A DNA stretch of 64,000 bases from Promethearchaeota archaeon (GTDB lineage: Archaea; Asgardarchaeota; Lokiarchaeia; Sigyniarchaeales; SOKP01), in the NCBI GenBank assembly GCA_016839555.1, contig JAEOUA010000012.1:186001-250000 (forward strand), in the 5' to 3' direction. Made by a program: the position numbers and the translations under genes. Under the pieces are notes generated by a model. The model was given only the letters and a program-made list of their open reading frames with translations, did no database searches and was not told the origin of the DNA. Of this stretch, positions 1 through 10,043 are shown one piece after another (within the stretch, counting starts at the first letter, position 1; every line of letters starts with the position of its first letter).

Positions 1-39
1 AATTAATTAAATAAAACAAAATAAAAAAAAGAATTTAAA

Positions 40-2040
40 TTAGTAGGTTAATTGAGCCTTGCTGGGATGATATTCGCCTTGGCCAGTAATGGTATATGTG
101 ATTTCAATATCTTGTTCAGGTTCTAACAACTCAATCTCCCATTTCAAGGTATCTTCTCCATACTCATCAATTATTTCTGGTTTTATTGAAAATTCACCGT
201 ATTTGAAGTTATCCGGAACTTTATCTATGATAGTAAAGTTTTGAATTTCATTCTCCTTTGCATCGCCGAGGTTTGTAACGAAGAGTATAATTTTATATTT
301 CCCTTCTGCTTTCATAGGAATAATTTCTTTTCCAACTCTGAACTTACGACGAACATGTACAATGGAAATAATGGGAATTTCCTCCGGAACTGGCACGGCT
401 TCTAATTCTTCCCCTAAAGGATAGGTATTGGCATTATAAATGACATCCGCTTCAAATTCTCCTTCTCTAGGCTGGATAGCATGAATAGGATATCGTAATT
501 CTACCTTAGAATCAGCTTCTATCATTCCTATTGATGTATTTCTCAAGTTGAATTTACTAACTTGAATCATATCTTTGGTTACTCGAATATCTCCTCGATC
601 TAAGTCAACAGGCTCTCCATCAACAAGTAATTCCATCCGCTCAAAATCTTCCGGATCATCGGGATTGGGTGGACTAAAATCAGGATAATCTGAAAATCCT
701 CTCTGAGTTAATTTGATCTCATCTAAAGGTGCAGAGCCATTGTTTTCAAGCGTTAAGATTGCAATAACATCATTATCTTCATAAGAAGGTAGTGTATTTT
801 CAGGGAACCTTTTTGCAACCTCTTCTGGAAATTCATATGTTAATATACCTGTTATACTGGCTAGTACTAATTGTTCTTCTGCGAGAGAAGTTTCACCCAC
901 CACTTCTGCCTCAAACTCTGGCAGTATTCGAAAGCTTAATTCTCTTCTAAATGCCGGATAATCCTCACTTTCATATTCCCACATTGGAGATCTCCACATC
1001 GCATTTGGAGGTAATAAGAGAGGATAGTCTGGGTCAATAGTAATATAACTTTTATCGGGATTTTCTGGGGCATATACATTCGCATCATAGAATTCAATAT
1101 CAAATTCTGAAGGATTTTCAAATACTAATTCGCATTCCCACATATCAGGCTCTTCGTCCCTTTCTACTAAATCCATATAATGCTTATTAGTTGTATAACC
1201 TTCAAATGTTTCAATTTCTAATCCTCCGGTGAATGAGGAAGCACCATTATAGCTTACTTTAATTGTTCCAGTGCTAACCGCATCCTTTGTTTGGACTGTA
1301 ATATCTGCCTTTATCTTTAAAACCGCTAATCTCTCTGGTTCTAATTCTTCTATAGTCCATTCAACTTCATCACCTTCAACCTCAGCATATCCTTCTGAAG
1401 AATCTGTAATTTTAATATTTTCGAATTCAGATGGAACACTTTTAATTACTTTTAGGTTTGTTATAGGTTTTTCAAATAAATTATAAACACTAATGGCAAA
1501 TGTAACAGTATTTAGTTGTCCAATACCTATTCCAAATGATTCTAGACTCTTTTCCTCACCACGTCTCTCACTTTCAGGTTCTTTTAAAGTTAATATATTA
1601 TCTTCAATATTCCTATATCTTAAAATTTCATCAGCATTCGAAAGAGTATTTATATATTCTTTAATTAAAAGGAGATTTTGAACTTTTTCTGCTAATTTAA
1701 ATTCCTCAGTATAAGTATTATTATCCTCCTCAGTACCCAATTCTTTTATTTCAATTTCTGGAGACTTTAAATTAGTTGCTCCAACATTTTCGAATTTTAA
1801 GACAATATCCCATAATCGATTATTAGTACTAGGATTTATTACTTCTAATTGACCAGAGAAATTAATGTCTTCTATGTTTCCATAATGATCTTGCTCTACA
1901 TTAACGCTTTCAGCTAATTTAATTATAGCACTTAATCCTTTTCTTCGTTCATCGGGATAGATAATCTCTCCAGTAGTAACTCTACGAGGTTTTTTTTCTT
2001 CTTTTTTCTTTTCTTTTTCGCCAGCACCAAATAATGGCAT
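40..2040 (-). CDS. Large cytosolic protein with repeated beta-sandwich (DUF11/CARDB-like) segments
   Basis: This 666-residue protein has no signal peptide or membrane segment, so it is probably cytoplasmic. The first 20 residues are a lysine/glutamate-rich tail. The rest looks like a string of immunoglobulin-like beta-sandwich units. Segments such as the stretches around residues 190-260 and 560-660 read like the COG1361/DUF11 type, with alternating hydrophobic strands, NxG turns and a WxIxELEPE closing strand. A closing strand of this kind occurs twice (EWTIEELEPE and KWEIELLEPE). The C-terminal half of the protein at 17771-19087 has a similar character. No catalytic motif is visible. I do not recognise a specific family or function; a scaffold or binding role is a guess. 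The gene stands alone and its stop lies near the window edge. Confidence 0.7.
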   Translation of the reverse strand: MPLFGAGEKEKKKEEKKPRRVTTGEIIYPDERRKGLSAIIKLAESVNVEQDHYGNIEDINFSGQLEVINPSTNNRLWDIVLKFENVGATNLKSPEIEIKELGTEEDNNTYTEEFKLAEKVQNLLLIKEYINTLSNADEILRYRNIEDNILTLKEPESERRGEEKSLESFGIGIGQLNTVTFAISVYNLFEKPITNLKVIKSVPSEFENIKITDSSEGYAEVEGDEVEWTIEELEPERLAVLKIKADITVQTKDAVSTGTIKVSYNGASSFTGGLEIETFEGYTTNKHYMDLVERDEEPDMWECELVFENPSEFDIEFYDANVYAPENPDKSYITIDPDYPLLLPPNAMWRSPMWEYESEDYPAFRRELSFRILPEFEAEVVGETSLAEEQLVLASITGILTYEFPEEVAKRFPENTLPSYEDNDVIAILTLENNGSAPLDEIKLTQRGFSDYPDFSPPNPDDPEDFERMELLVDGEPVDLDRGDIRVTKDMIQVSKFNLRNTSIGMIEADSKVELRYPIHAIQPREGEFEADVIYNANTYPLGEELEAVPVPEEIPIISIVHVRRKFRVGKEIIPMKAEGKYKIILFVTNLGDAKENEIQNFTIIDKVPDNFKYGEFSIKPEIIDEYGEDTLKWEIELLEPEQDIEITYTITGQGEYHPSKAQLTY

Positions 2041-2425
2041 TTTTTATCACTTTTTATAAGTTTTTTTAGACTTAATTTTTTTTTAAAAAATTAATTGATT
2101 TTTATTAAAGAGTTATTTTAAATATTAAGATTTAAAAATATAAATCTTTTATGTTGATCTGAAAATAACTAGTTTTATGATTTCTTCCTTTAAAAAATAA
2201 AATTAATATATAGCTTTCTTAAAATCCATACAATCTGGTTCACTTCCTCTTAAAACCTAGGTTTATGTGGCCTTAGGGCATCGAATAGAAGTTATCATGC
2301 TTAATTTTAATTACGGAAGGAAAAAAAAGTCTAATGAAGTAAAGATCTATCTTCATTCAACGAAATAAAACAAAAAAGGTTGATTCCGCTATACTTAATA
2401 ATAGAAAGACCCAATTGTTGGGGAT
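2041..2425. other. Intergenic region with two possible hairpins
   Basis: This 385-nt gap separates two minus-strand genes. It is less AT-rich than other gaps here, mainly between about 2225 and 2425. Two inverted repeats are visible. A CCTAGG...CCTTAGG pair lies at about 2256-2277, with one bulged base. AATGAAG (2333-2339) pairs with CTTCATT (2351-2357). No ORF with recognisable content was seen. A non-coding RNA or the leader of the upstream gene are both possible, but nothing decides between them. Confidence 0.3.
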
Positions 2426-3280
2426 TTAAAGAGAACTGAGGAATTCCTGAACCTTATTTTGAATTTTATTCCCTAAGTCTTCTGAAATATTTCTCATGAT
2501 AAAGTTTCTTATGAGATTTAATCGAGTTTTTCCTATTTTAGAAATCTTTAAATCGTGCTGCATTGAATCAATTAAATCTGTATCGTAAATTTCCTTTACA
2601 TCTTCCAAAATTTTTACCGTATAATTTACTTCTTTTAAAAAATTGTTAATATCTTGTTGTATTAAAACAATTTGTTCCTCAGGATTGAAAATTTCTAAGG
2701 CTTTTTTAACTAAAAGCTCCTCGAATGAAAGTTTCTCTTCCCATGGAGTTTGCATAATATTATTATGGGCATCTATTAAGAGAGCATTTGTATTTTTTAA
2801 AGTAATTTGATTATAATCAGTTTCTGCAATGAATTCAATATTTTTAGCAGTATTATATTGATTTTGCGTTATTCTATTTAAAAAGTTATTAATTTGATTC
2901 TTAAATTCTTCAGAAATATTTTCTCTTATTATATATGCATGATATCCGAAAAATTTTGAATGAACCAAACTAAAAACTCCATATAATCCAAAAATATTAA
3001 TCAATTGATTAAGATTTAGTTTTCCCTTAAATATTTTTTCTCTTTCCCCTTTTTCAGTGGGAGCCCCCATAAGAATGTCAATTTTTTCATATCCTCTTAC
3101 TAAACCTTTTGTATCTAAAAATACAATAAATTGATGATCAGGACAAACGGCTCCCGGAGGTACTTGAATTTTAATGCTCCCAAATTGCTTCTGTGCGAAT
3201 ATTTTCTCGGGAATTTCTATCGTACTTTTAGCTTGACATACAGGACAAGTTAAATCTATCTTCCTTTTTGTAATTTCCAT
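2426..3280 (-). CDS. Hypothetical protein with N-terminal zinc-binding motif
   Basis: The 284-residue product opens with a short beta-rich module holding CPVC (about residues 12-15) and a later CPDH (about 46-49). This Cys4/Cys3His arrangement suggests a small zinc ribbon. The rest is a mixed alpha/beta region followed by a helical C-terminal third, with no catalytic motif I recognise. There is no signal peptide and no transmembrane segment. It stands alone between two long intergenic stretches. The zinc-site reading is inferred from cysteine and histidine spacing only; the function is unknown. Confidence 0.65.
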   Translation of the reverse strand: MEITKRKIDLTCPVCQAKSTIEIPEKIFAQKQFGSIKIQVPPGAVCPDHQFIVFLDTKGLVRGYEKIDILMGAPTEKGEREKIFKGKLNLNQLINIFGLYGVFSLVHSKFFGYHAYIIRENISEEFKNQINNFLNRITQNQYNTAKNIEFIAETDYNQITLKNTNALLIDAHNNIMQTPWEEKLSFEELLVKKALEIFNPEEQIVLIQQDINNFLKEVNYTVKILEDVKEIYDTDLIDSMQHDLKISKIGKTRLNLIRNFIMRNISEDLGNKIQNKVQEFLSSL

Positions 3281-3536
3281 TTTGTAATACCTTAAGATCT
3301 AATAATGTTAATAGCAACTAATCTCTAATATTCAGCTACATTAAAAATAAAAATAGATCTATATTAATATATGGTTTTTTAGATTGTGTGAAAATATAAT
3401 ATTTTAGGAATAAAATAATTAAACTATTAGAATTTATTTCTTTAATTTTATAGAAATATTATTTCAATTATAATTTTTCATTCTTTCTTTATTCGCCTAA
3501 TGATCTTTGATTTGCTGAAAAAGGAGGAATAAGTGA

Positions 3537-4382
3537 TTGTCAAAAAAAAATGATAAAGACTTAATGTATAAGATTACTAAAAAATTAATCGAAATAAAAA
3601 ATCTTATTAAAAATAATAATTTAGGAGAAATCTTAAAAAAACCCGAAACTATACGGCTAATCGAATTTAGTGTATTAAATTTAAGTTGTTTAATTGAATA
3701 TTTATCAGAGAAATTGAAAGAAAAATATCTGGCAAAAGAATGGGGCAAAATATATAATCTTGGACATTTGATTAGTAGAAATGAGATTGATTTTGATGGT
3801 GTTTGGTATATAATTAACAAGAATTTTACTAAATTTGAATTATTAATTGATTCAATTATAAAAACGGAAAACTATGATTTCACAGAGCAAGAAAGATTAG
3901 AAGAGATAAAAAGAATTTATGATTTAAACGATAAATTCAATACAAATAATTTAAACGCATGTCAAGAAGAACCACTAAAAGACAAGGAGATTCCTGAAAT
4001 TAATCCAGAAGAAAGTAGAAAGTATGGAAGATTTAAAATTGAAACCATAAACTATGGTAATGAAGAGGATGGGGGAGAGTATTCTATTGTTGAATATCTA
4101 TGTTTAAAGGAAGAAGATAAATGGAAACAACTTTTATATAATATAATTAAAGGAAGAGATATTGATTATGAACATGGTAAAATAAGTGAATACTTAGATT
4201 ATCCTCTTCAACGAGTAATTTATATTGACATAGAAGATTTGATATATTATATCGAAAATGAAATTGGGATGTTATATTGTTCTATAGATAAATTCCGTTG
4301 GTATAGATATAATGTGGAACTTAAAGAGAGACCCTATTATAATAGAATTGAAAAATTACGAAAATTTAAAATACCGAATTAG
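3537..4382 (+). CDS. Hypothetical charged protein, TTG start
   Basis: The reading frame opens with TTG at 3537, preceded at 3521-3527 by AAGGAGG, a near-perfect Shine-Dalgarno match. There is no upstream in-frame ATG, so TTG is the likely start. The 281-residue product is rich in Lys, Glu, Ile and Asn and mostly helical in its first half. The second half is richer in Tyr and acidic residues (for example IEDLIYYIENEIG). No membrane segment, metal-binding motif or known domain was recognised. It is divergent from the upstream minus-strand gene. Confidence 0.6.
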   Translation: MSKKNDKDLMYKITKKLIEIKNLIKNNNLGEILKKPETIRLIEFSVLNLSCLIEYLSEKLKEKYLAKEWGKIYNLGHLISRNEIDFDGVWYIINKNFTKFELLIDSIIKTENYDFTEQERLEEIKRIYDLNDKFNTNNLNACQEEPLKDKEIPEINPEESRKYGRFKIETINYGNEEDGGEYSIVEYLCLKEEDKWKQLLYNIIKGRDIDYEHGKISEYLDYPLQRVIYIDIEDLIYYIENEIGMLYCSIDKFRWYRYNVELKERPYYNRIEKLRKFKIPN

Positions 4383-4453
4383 CTAAAATGCTCAAATTTA
4401 TAAATTACTTAATTCTACCATAATTATTCGAATTATTAGTCTTTCTTAGAATT

Positions 4454-5344
4454 ATGATTATTACTGGTATAGATGACGAAAAATGTATTAAATGTTTAGA
4501 ATGTGTTAAAGAATGTCCATCTGGACTTTTTTATAAACCCCCTACTCAAATTGGTGAAAAACGAGTAGTAAAATTTAAAGGACAAGAGGGATGCATTGAA
4601 TGTGGTCATTGCATTGCTGTGTGTCCAACAGATGCGATCTTATATGAGGAGGCGGAAAAACCACTGAAATTTGAAAATATTAAAGATCCTGCTTCATTAA
4701 TCAATTATGATATTTTATTAAAAGCTTTCCAAGCGAGACGATCTATTAGAAGATATAAAAAACAAACGGTTTCTAAATCTGATATTGAAACAATTCTTAA
4801 GGCAATGAGGTACTCTCCGACTGCTCAGAATTCTCGCTCATGGAAATATATTGTCATTCAAGATGAGGAAAAAAGGGATCCAATAAGAAATAAAGTTATT
4901 AAAATGTTAGGATTACTCAAAAAACTTGTTGATCATAAAAGAATTTTAAAATACTTTATGCCCAAAGGAATTAAGGAATTAATAACAGATCCAAAAGAAG
5001 AAATAGTGTTAGAAGATTTTTTTGAAAGAATTGAAAATGGTGAGGATCCGGTTTTTTATAACGCACCAGTTCTTTTAATTACATATAATTCAAAATATAA
5101 TGGATTTGCCGATATTGATGCAGGTATAGCATTTACTCATGGAATGTTTGCAGCTCAATCATTAGGATTAGGAACCTGCTGCATTGGATTTGCTCAAGAG
5201 GCAATAAATAGATATAAAAATTTAAAAAAAACTCTTAATATTCCAAAAGATATGAGAATAAATGGAGTCATGATTATAGGACATTCTGAGGTAAAATTCT
5301 ATAATATTCCTCCCAGAGATCCGTTAGATGTAACTTGGGTATAA
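4454..5344 (+). CDS. Ferredoxin-nitroreductase fusion protein
   Basis: The N-terminus is a two-cluster ferredoxin. CxxCxxCxxxCP motifs occur at Cys11/14/17/21 and Cys47/50/53/57. From about residue 92 follows a nitroreductase-type FMN domain with the ARRSIRRY entry motif (residues 94-101), SPTAQNSRSWKYIV, and a late GLGTCCIGFA stretch. Such fusions are known in anaerobic archaea and bacteria. They are thought to pass electrons from [4Fe-4S] clusters to FMN to reduce an organic substrate, which cannot be told from sequence. The 296-residue length is normal for the fused family. The protein is soluble and the gene is apparently monocistronic. Confidence 0.9.
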   Translation: MIITGIDDEKCIKCLECVKECPSGLFYKPPTQIGEKRVVKFKGQEGCIECGHCIAVCPTDAILYEEAEKPLKFENIKDPASLINYDILLKAFQARRSIRRYKKQTVSKSDIETILKAMRYSPTAQNSRSWKYIVIQDEEKRDPIRNKVIKMLGLLKKLVDHKRILKYFMPKGIKELITDPKEEIVLEDFFERIENGEDPVFYNAPVLLITYNSKYNGFADIDAGIAFTHGMFAAQSLGLGTCCIGFAQEAINRYKNLKKTLNIPKDMRINGVMIIGHSEVKFYNIPPRDPLDVTWV

Positions 5345-5796
5345 AACCTAAAAAGTTAGTTTTAAAAAGAAAGTTTTAGCCTATTTTATAGACTTTTTCC
5401 TGTTTTTGCTTTTAAATTAAGACCCATTTCTATGATAATATAAATCTAGCTAATTTATTTGAACTTTCAAGTAAGTGAGAGAGAATGAAATAACCTTTAC
5501 TATAAATTGAATTAAACTGAATAATTTTTATAGATTCTTATTAATTATGACATTGGCATTAAATATGACTTATTAAATCAAAATTATTTCAAAACTGATA
5601 ATAATGAACAGATATGATCATTTACTAAATTAATCCTCACAAATTAATCCTAACTTTCAAAAAGCTATAAAAATTATTCAAGAATTGAAATGATACAAAG
5701 TTTAAAATATTTTGATTTCTCCACCCATTATGTTAATAGATATTCAACTATAAATAATTAATAAGATACTAAATTTAAAAAATAAAAAAATAGATA
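5345..5796. other. Intergenic region with a short direct repeat
   Basis: This 452-nt, very AT-rich gap lies between two converging genes (plus-strand nitroreductase, minus-strand molbindin). AAATTAATCCT occurs twice, at 5627-5637 and 5641-5651, as a 14-nt-period direct repeat. No ORF of recognisable content, RNA gene or strong hairpin was seen. Confidence 0.3.
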
Positions 5797-6009
5797 TTAA
5801 TCTTTTGCTATCATGACGCTAGTAGCTTTTATAACCGCGTAGGCTTTTACTCCCTCTTTTAGCCCTAATCGCTCTGCAGAGTTCTTTGTAATTATTGAGG
5901 TAATTTCTATTCCTCCAGGGAGTTCAATTGTTATCTCTGAATTGACCGCTCCATGAATTACTTTTTTAATTGTACCTTTTAATTGATTTCGAGCACTCCA
6001 TTCTTTCAT
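5797..6009 (-). CDS. Mop-type molbindin (molybdenum-pterin/oxyanion-binding protein)
   Basis: This 70-residue protein is a single Mop/TOBE domain. It starts SARNQLKGTIKKVIHGAVNS and continues through an EITIELPGGIEI strand pair to ITKNSAERLGL and a closing VIKATSVMIA. Stand-alone Mop proteins assemble as oligomers that bind molybdate or tungstate, and are thought to buffer the oxyanion before cofactor assembly. The length is typical. It precedes no transporter gene here, so its partner lies elsewhere. The assignment rests on the characteristic SARNxLKG and SAERLGL signatures and is firm. Whether it binds Mo or W cannot be seen. Confidence 0.9.
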   Translation of the reverse strand: MKEWSARNQLKGTIKKVIHGAVNSEITIELPGGIEITSIITKNSAERLGLKEGVKAYAVIKATSVMIAKD

Positions 6010-6097
6010 ATTAATTAGAAAGTTATATGCACTTTTAACAATTTTGATTAGAATTTATAAATTTTTAAGAGCTTTTAGTTATAATTCTTTTTATTAT

Positions 6098-6508
6098 CTA
6101 TGTTCTGAGAATTTCAGGTACTATTGCATTATTCGGGCAATTCTTAAAACATTTTAAGCAATTAAAGCAATTTTTTAAATCTTTATCATCAAAGATTATT
6201 TTCTTCTTTTCTTTTTCAAAAAAATATCGGTTTTGAAAACAAAAATCTTCTTTAGTACATTCTAAGCATAAAGTGCACTTTTCAATATCTATTGTAAATC
6301 CCGTTAATTCTCCTTCCTCTAAGGATATTACCTCAATTGCTCCGTGTTCACATACTTCAACACATTTCAAACATCCTTGACATTTATTATAATCTACATA
6401 TCGCATGGAATTTCGCCAAAATATTGCCTTTGGTGGACAAGAATATTGACATTTTTGGCAGCGTTTACAGAGTTGAGGATTAATGCTGATAGGAAAAAGT
6501 TTTTCCAT
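6098..6508 (-). CDS. Polyferredoxin with four CxxCxxC motifs
   Basis: The 136-residue protein carries 16 cysteines in four blocks: 14/17/20/24, 43/46/49/53, 78/81/84/90 and 114/117/120/124. Three blocks are textbook CxxCxxCxxxC. The third has five residues before the last Cys (CTKEDFC), a looser spacing. Four [4Fe-4S] clusters are predicted, making it an electron-transfer protein. It lacks a signal peptide. It lies downstream of the ABC exporter genes on the same strand, but I see no functional link. The redox partner is unknown. Confidence 0.88.
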   Translation of the reverse strand: MEKLFPISINPQLCKRCQKCQYSCPPKAIFWRNSMRYVDYNKCQGCLKCVEVCEHGAIEVISLEEGELTGFTIDIEKCTLCLECTKEDFCFQNRYFFEKEKKKIIFDDKDLKNCFNCLKCFKNCPNNAIVPEILRT

Positions 6509-6598
6509 ATTTTAGAAATAGAATTCAAATTATTTTCTAAGAATTATTATTCAAAAAAATAAGCAAAATAAAAAGATAATTCTTTTACAATGAAAGAT

Positions 6599-9223
6599 TT
6601 AATCAAATTTTGTTTTATTTTTAGTGGCAAAATAGACGAATAAAGAAATACAAAACATTGGAAGCACTCCAACAAATAGTAGTAAATAAAGTATTGCGAA
6701 TAGTTCTTCCGTAAACCAGACATTTAAAAATAATTGACCAACAGAATCCACTAAATAATGAAGTATGATGGAAGGATACAAGCTTTGAGTCCTTAAAAAC
6801 ATATATGCAAAAGCAAATCCTAAACAAGCGGCATAAAATAATTGTAATAAAGTATATAAAGGATTTCCTCCAAATAATACGATAATAAAATTGGCAGAAT
6901 GAGCTAATCCGAAGGCGATACCACTAATTAGGATAATGCTTCTTTTTGTATATTTTCGTTCCAGATTTGGAATAATTACTCCACGAAAGGCAACTTCTTC
7001 CCAAATTCCGGGAACAAGCATCGTTATAAACAAAAACCACCCTAAAGTAAAATAACTAGGATTGCTAAATAATATTTCTGGAACAAATTCAAAATTCCCT
7101 AATAAAATTCCTCCTAATAATATAATTCCGCTAAATATAATAAAAGAGACAACCCCAATTAATACATTTTTTACAATCTTTTTACCTCTTCCTAGACCAA
7201 TATTATTCAAATATTCAGAAAATTTTTGATTTTTGAAAGGTAGGTTTAATCCAAAAGGAACAATATAAAACAAGAGAAACGCTAAAAATCCAAACAAAAA
7301 AGCAAAATCGATGAATAAAATTGCTATGTATGGCAATTTTTCAAGAAATGGAATTAATATCAACAATTCGGGGAATTCCGGTATAAATAGAAATATCACA
7401 TATAATACTAACATAACTATTACTCCTAATATAGGAGTTTCCCTTAAAGCCCCTCCAGTTTTGTATTCACGCATTTTTTCTGGTTTTGGGAACATTCTAT
7501 TGAAAGTATACCAGCAAATCAATGTTCCAAATATTCCAACAATAAGCGTGATCAGCATTATTAGCGAGAGATCTCCTAAAATAAATGCCAATATAATCAT
7601 AAAAAAGAAGAAAATCACAAATAATCCTGCTTCAATTCCAACAATTAAAGCCCATTTTAAGATTTTTTTCTGTTTGTAAACTTCTTCAACGACATATTTA
7701 TATTTCATTTTTCCAAACAATCTAACCTTCAATATAAATATTAATAGCAGAAAAAACCATGAAAAAGGAATAGATGCTAATAGTAGCAGGAAAATAAACC
7801 ACTCCTGTGTAATGAAAACAATAATTAGCGGGGCGATGAGAAAGGATAGCGTTTGAATTATCACCATCAAAATTAATTTTGCTTTTGCCTGTTCTCTCGG
7901 TATTAAAGGTAAAGATGCGAGTATAGTTGCTCCACTCTCTTCCATATTAAGAAGTCCTGATGTAATAATGAAAGGAACATAAGTACATGTCGTCATGGAA
8001 AAAGTCCAAATCATTATTATTTCGAACTGTCCTATATTTGCTAAATCTATTCCTGCTAAAGTAGAGATAATTGTGATAACTGGTAAAACAATGGGCATTA
8101 ATAAAAACATGAAAGTCTGAATATCTCGCGAAGCTGTCGCCAAATCTTTACGGATAAATGAATTTATTGGGCTTTTTGTTTCGATTACCACCTCCATCTT
8201 TTCCTTCCTTTTTATCTCCTCTTCTTCGATTTTTTTTGTTGCTGATTCCGATGCAACCACAGATTTAAGAGATTTTTTTGCGATTTTATAAATCCCCCAA
8301 GAGAGCACTATAAATAAACTAAACCCAATTAAAGTTGTAATCCATAGTTCTAACGGAACTTGTTCTGAAGCAGACATGATTGAAACTAAAAAGGAGGGGG
8401 CAAAGGGATAGGGAATCAAACTAAAAATATAATTTAGTATAGAAATGTTTTCAAAAGAACTAAGTTGTTCAAAAAGAAACCAAATAGAACTAAATGCAAT
8501 TTGAATGATAAAACCTAATGAAAAAGCCATTATAAAATAACCTAACATCGTAAGCATTCTAATAATTGACTTTTTTTTAGACATCCTTTTTTGACCATAT
8601 AAGATCCTCGCCATTTGTTCACTTAAGAAAATAAGAATACTAAAGCTAAATATTACGTTTGGAATGGAAGTTGCCGCGCATACGAGTGCTAATATAATGT
8701 TTTGAGTAGCTATTCCCATTATTAATGGAAATGCAACTGCCAATGCTATTAATGGAAAATCTAAACTTTTAAATACTGTCATAAATCCTAATTTTTTTAA
8801 TTTCTCTTCAGAAATGGGAAGAGTTTGGAGCCATTGAAAAGAACTACCTGACATATACGAACTTACATTAAGAATGCCTAATAACAGGAGATATAAAAAC
8901 ATTAATCCAAAATATATTGAAAATAAGATAGACCCCGTAAAGATTATTGGTTCAATAGGGGGGCTATTCCCTAAATAAGAACCTGCTAAGATATTCCTAA
9001 TTTCAAAATAAGTTAAAAGCGGAAATATTGGAAGAAAAGAAAATACAAACGCATAGACCACTTTCATTGCAACGACACTATATTTAATATTTTTACTATG
9101 TTTTTCTAAGCTCTCTAAATATCTTTCTTGTCTAGAACCTGCCGATTGAATCTGTCCCTCTAAAAATACTTCATAATTTATTATCTTAGCAATAGAATAT
9201 AATTTTAAACTTTCCTTCAACAT
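6599..9223 (-). CDS. ABC-2 type permease fused to a C-terminal CPBP intramembrane protease domain
   Basis: This 874-residue membrane protein has two parts. Residues 1 to about 590 contain multiple hydrophobic segments of an ABC-2/NatB-like permease, with a cytoplasmic charged loop near 330-350. The C-terminal part is a CPBP (CAAX-protease-like) domain. It shows the EEVAFRG motif near residue 743, FGLAH near 773 and HYLVDSVGQ near 822, the Glu-Glu, His and His metal-site pattern of the family. The ATPase gene lies immediately upstream on the same strand (7-nt gap), so the two form an exporter operon. NatB-type permeases with CPBP tails are known in bacteria; substrate and protease target are unknown. 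Confidence 0.85.
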   Translation of the reverse strand: MLKESLKLYSIAKIINYEVFLEGQIQSAGSRQERYLESLEKHSKNIKYSVVAMKVVYAFVFSFLPIFPLLTYFEIRNILAGSYLGNSPPIEPIIFTGSILFSIYFGLMFLYLLLLGILNVSSYMSGSSFQWLQTLPISEEKLKKLGFMTVFKSLDFPLIALAVAFPLIMGIATQNIILALVCAATSIPNVIFSFSILIFLSEQMARILYGQKRMSKKKSIIRMLTMLGYFIMAFSLGFIIQIAFSSIWFLFEQLSSFENISILNYIFSLIPYPFAPSFLVSIMSASEQVPLELWITTLIGFSLFIVLSWGIYKIAKKSLKSVVASESATKKIEEEEIKRKEKMEVVIETKSPINSFIRKDLATASRDIQTFMFLLMPIVLPVITIISTLAGIDLANIGQFEIIMIWTFSMTTCTYVPFIITSGLLNMEESGATILASLPLIPREQAKAKLILMVIIQTLSFLIAPLIIVFITQEWFIFLLLLASIPFSWFFLLLIFILKVRLFGKMKYKYVVEEVYKQKKILKWALIVGIEAGLFVIFFFFMIILAFILGDLSLIMLITLIVGIFGTLICWYTFNRMFPKPEKMREYKTGGALRETPILGVIVMLVLYVIFLFIPEFPELLILIPFLEKLPYIAILFIDFAFLFGFLAFLLFYIVPFGLNLPFKNQKFSEYLNNIGLGRGKKIVKNVLIGVVSFIIFSGIILLGGILLGNFEFVPEILFSNPSYFTLGWFLFITMLVPGIWEEVAFRGVIIPNLERKYTKRSIILISGIAFGLAHSANFIIVLFGGNPLYTLLQLFYAACLGFAFAYMFLRTQSLYPSIILHYLVDSVGQLFLNVWFTEELFAILYLLLFVGVLPMFCISLFVYFATKNKTKFD

Positions 9224-9230
9224 TCCTTTC

Positions 9231-10043
9231 TCACATCAGCTTCTTTTTATTTTTAAAGCTATCCCTTAATTTCTTTACAATTTCATTCACAGAAGTATCT
9301 TGTTCAGTTAAGCGTAAAAATACATCTTCTAAACTGGCCCCAAGTTTATTTGCTTGCTGTCTTAACTCATCTAACCTTCCTATACCCACCATTTTTCCTT
9401 TATTTATTATACCTATTCTATCACACATATCCTCTGCGATTTCCATGATATGAGTTGAAAATAATACAGATCCCCCATTTTCTAAATGTAATTCTATAAT
9501 TTCTCTCATCACTCTTACTGATTTTGCATCCAATCCAGCCAGAGGCTCATCAAGAATTAATAATTGAGGATCATGGAGTATAGCAGCAATAATTTGCAAT
9601 TTTTGTTTATTTCCATGAGACAATGTCGCAATCATTTGATCATAATATTCAAGTGCCTCAAAACTTTCGAGATATTCTTTTGCTCTTGCTTGTATTACAT
9701 CTTCATCTAATTCTCTAATAGAGGCAATAAAATTAAATAAATCTTGGGGGGTCAAAGACTTATAAATAAGTGGGTCCTCTGCTACATATCCTACTCTCTC
9801 TTTAATTTGAACATCTTGGCGTTCAGGATTCAATCCAAATATTTCCATTTCTCCGTCATTTGGTTCTAAGAGTCCAAGTAGTAATTTTATGGTGGTTGTT
9901 TTTCCAGCACCATTAGGTCCCAATAGACCGAATACTTCTCCTTCTCTTACATCGAAGGATATTCCATCCACAGCCTTAACCGTTTCAAAATATTTTTTTA
10001 AATTTCTAACCTTAATGACTACTTTATCTGTTTTATTTGACAT
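9231..10043 (-). CDS. ABC transporter ATP-binding protein (NatA-like)
   Basis: This is a standard 270-residue nucleotide-binding subunit. It has Walker A GPNGAGKTT at 42-50, signature motif LSHGNKQ at 141-147, Walker B LLILDEP at 161-167 followed by LAGLD, and an H-loop STH. The signature carries SHGNKQ rather than SGGQxQ, as is common in ABC-2 exporters. It is first in a two-gene operon with the permease-CPBP fusion and would power that exporter at the membrane. Substrate is unknown. Confidence 0.93.
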   Translation of the reverse strand: MSNKTDKVVIKVRNLKKYFETVKAVDGISFDVREGEVFGLLGPNGAGKTTTIKLLLGLLEPNDGEMEIFGLNPERQDVQIKERVGYVAEDPLIYKSLTPQDLFNFIASIRELDEDVIQARAKEYLESFEALEYYDQMIATLSHGNKQKLQIIAAILHDPQLLILDEPLAGLDAKSVRVMREIIELHLENGGSVLFSTHIMEIAEDMCDRIGIINKGKMVGIGRLDELRQQANKLGASLEDVFLRLTEQDTSVNEIVKKLRDSFKNKKKLM

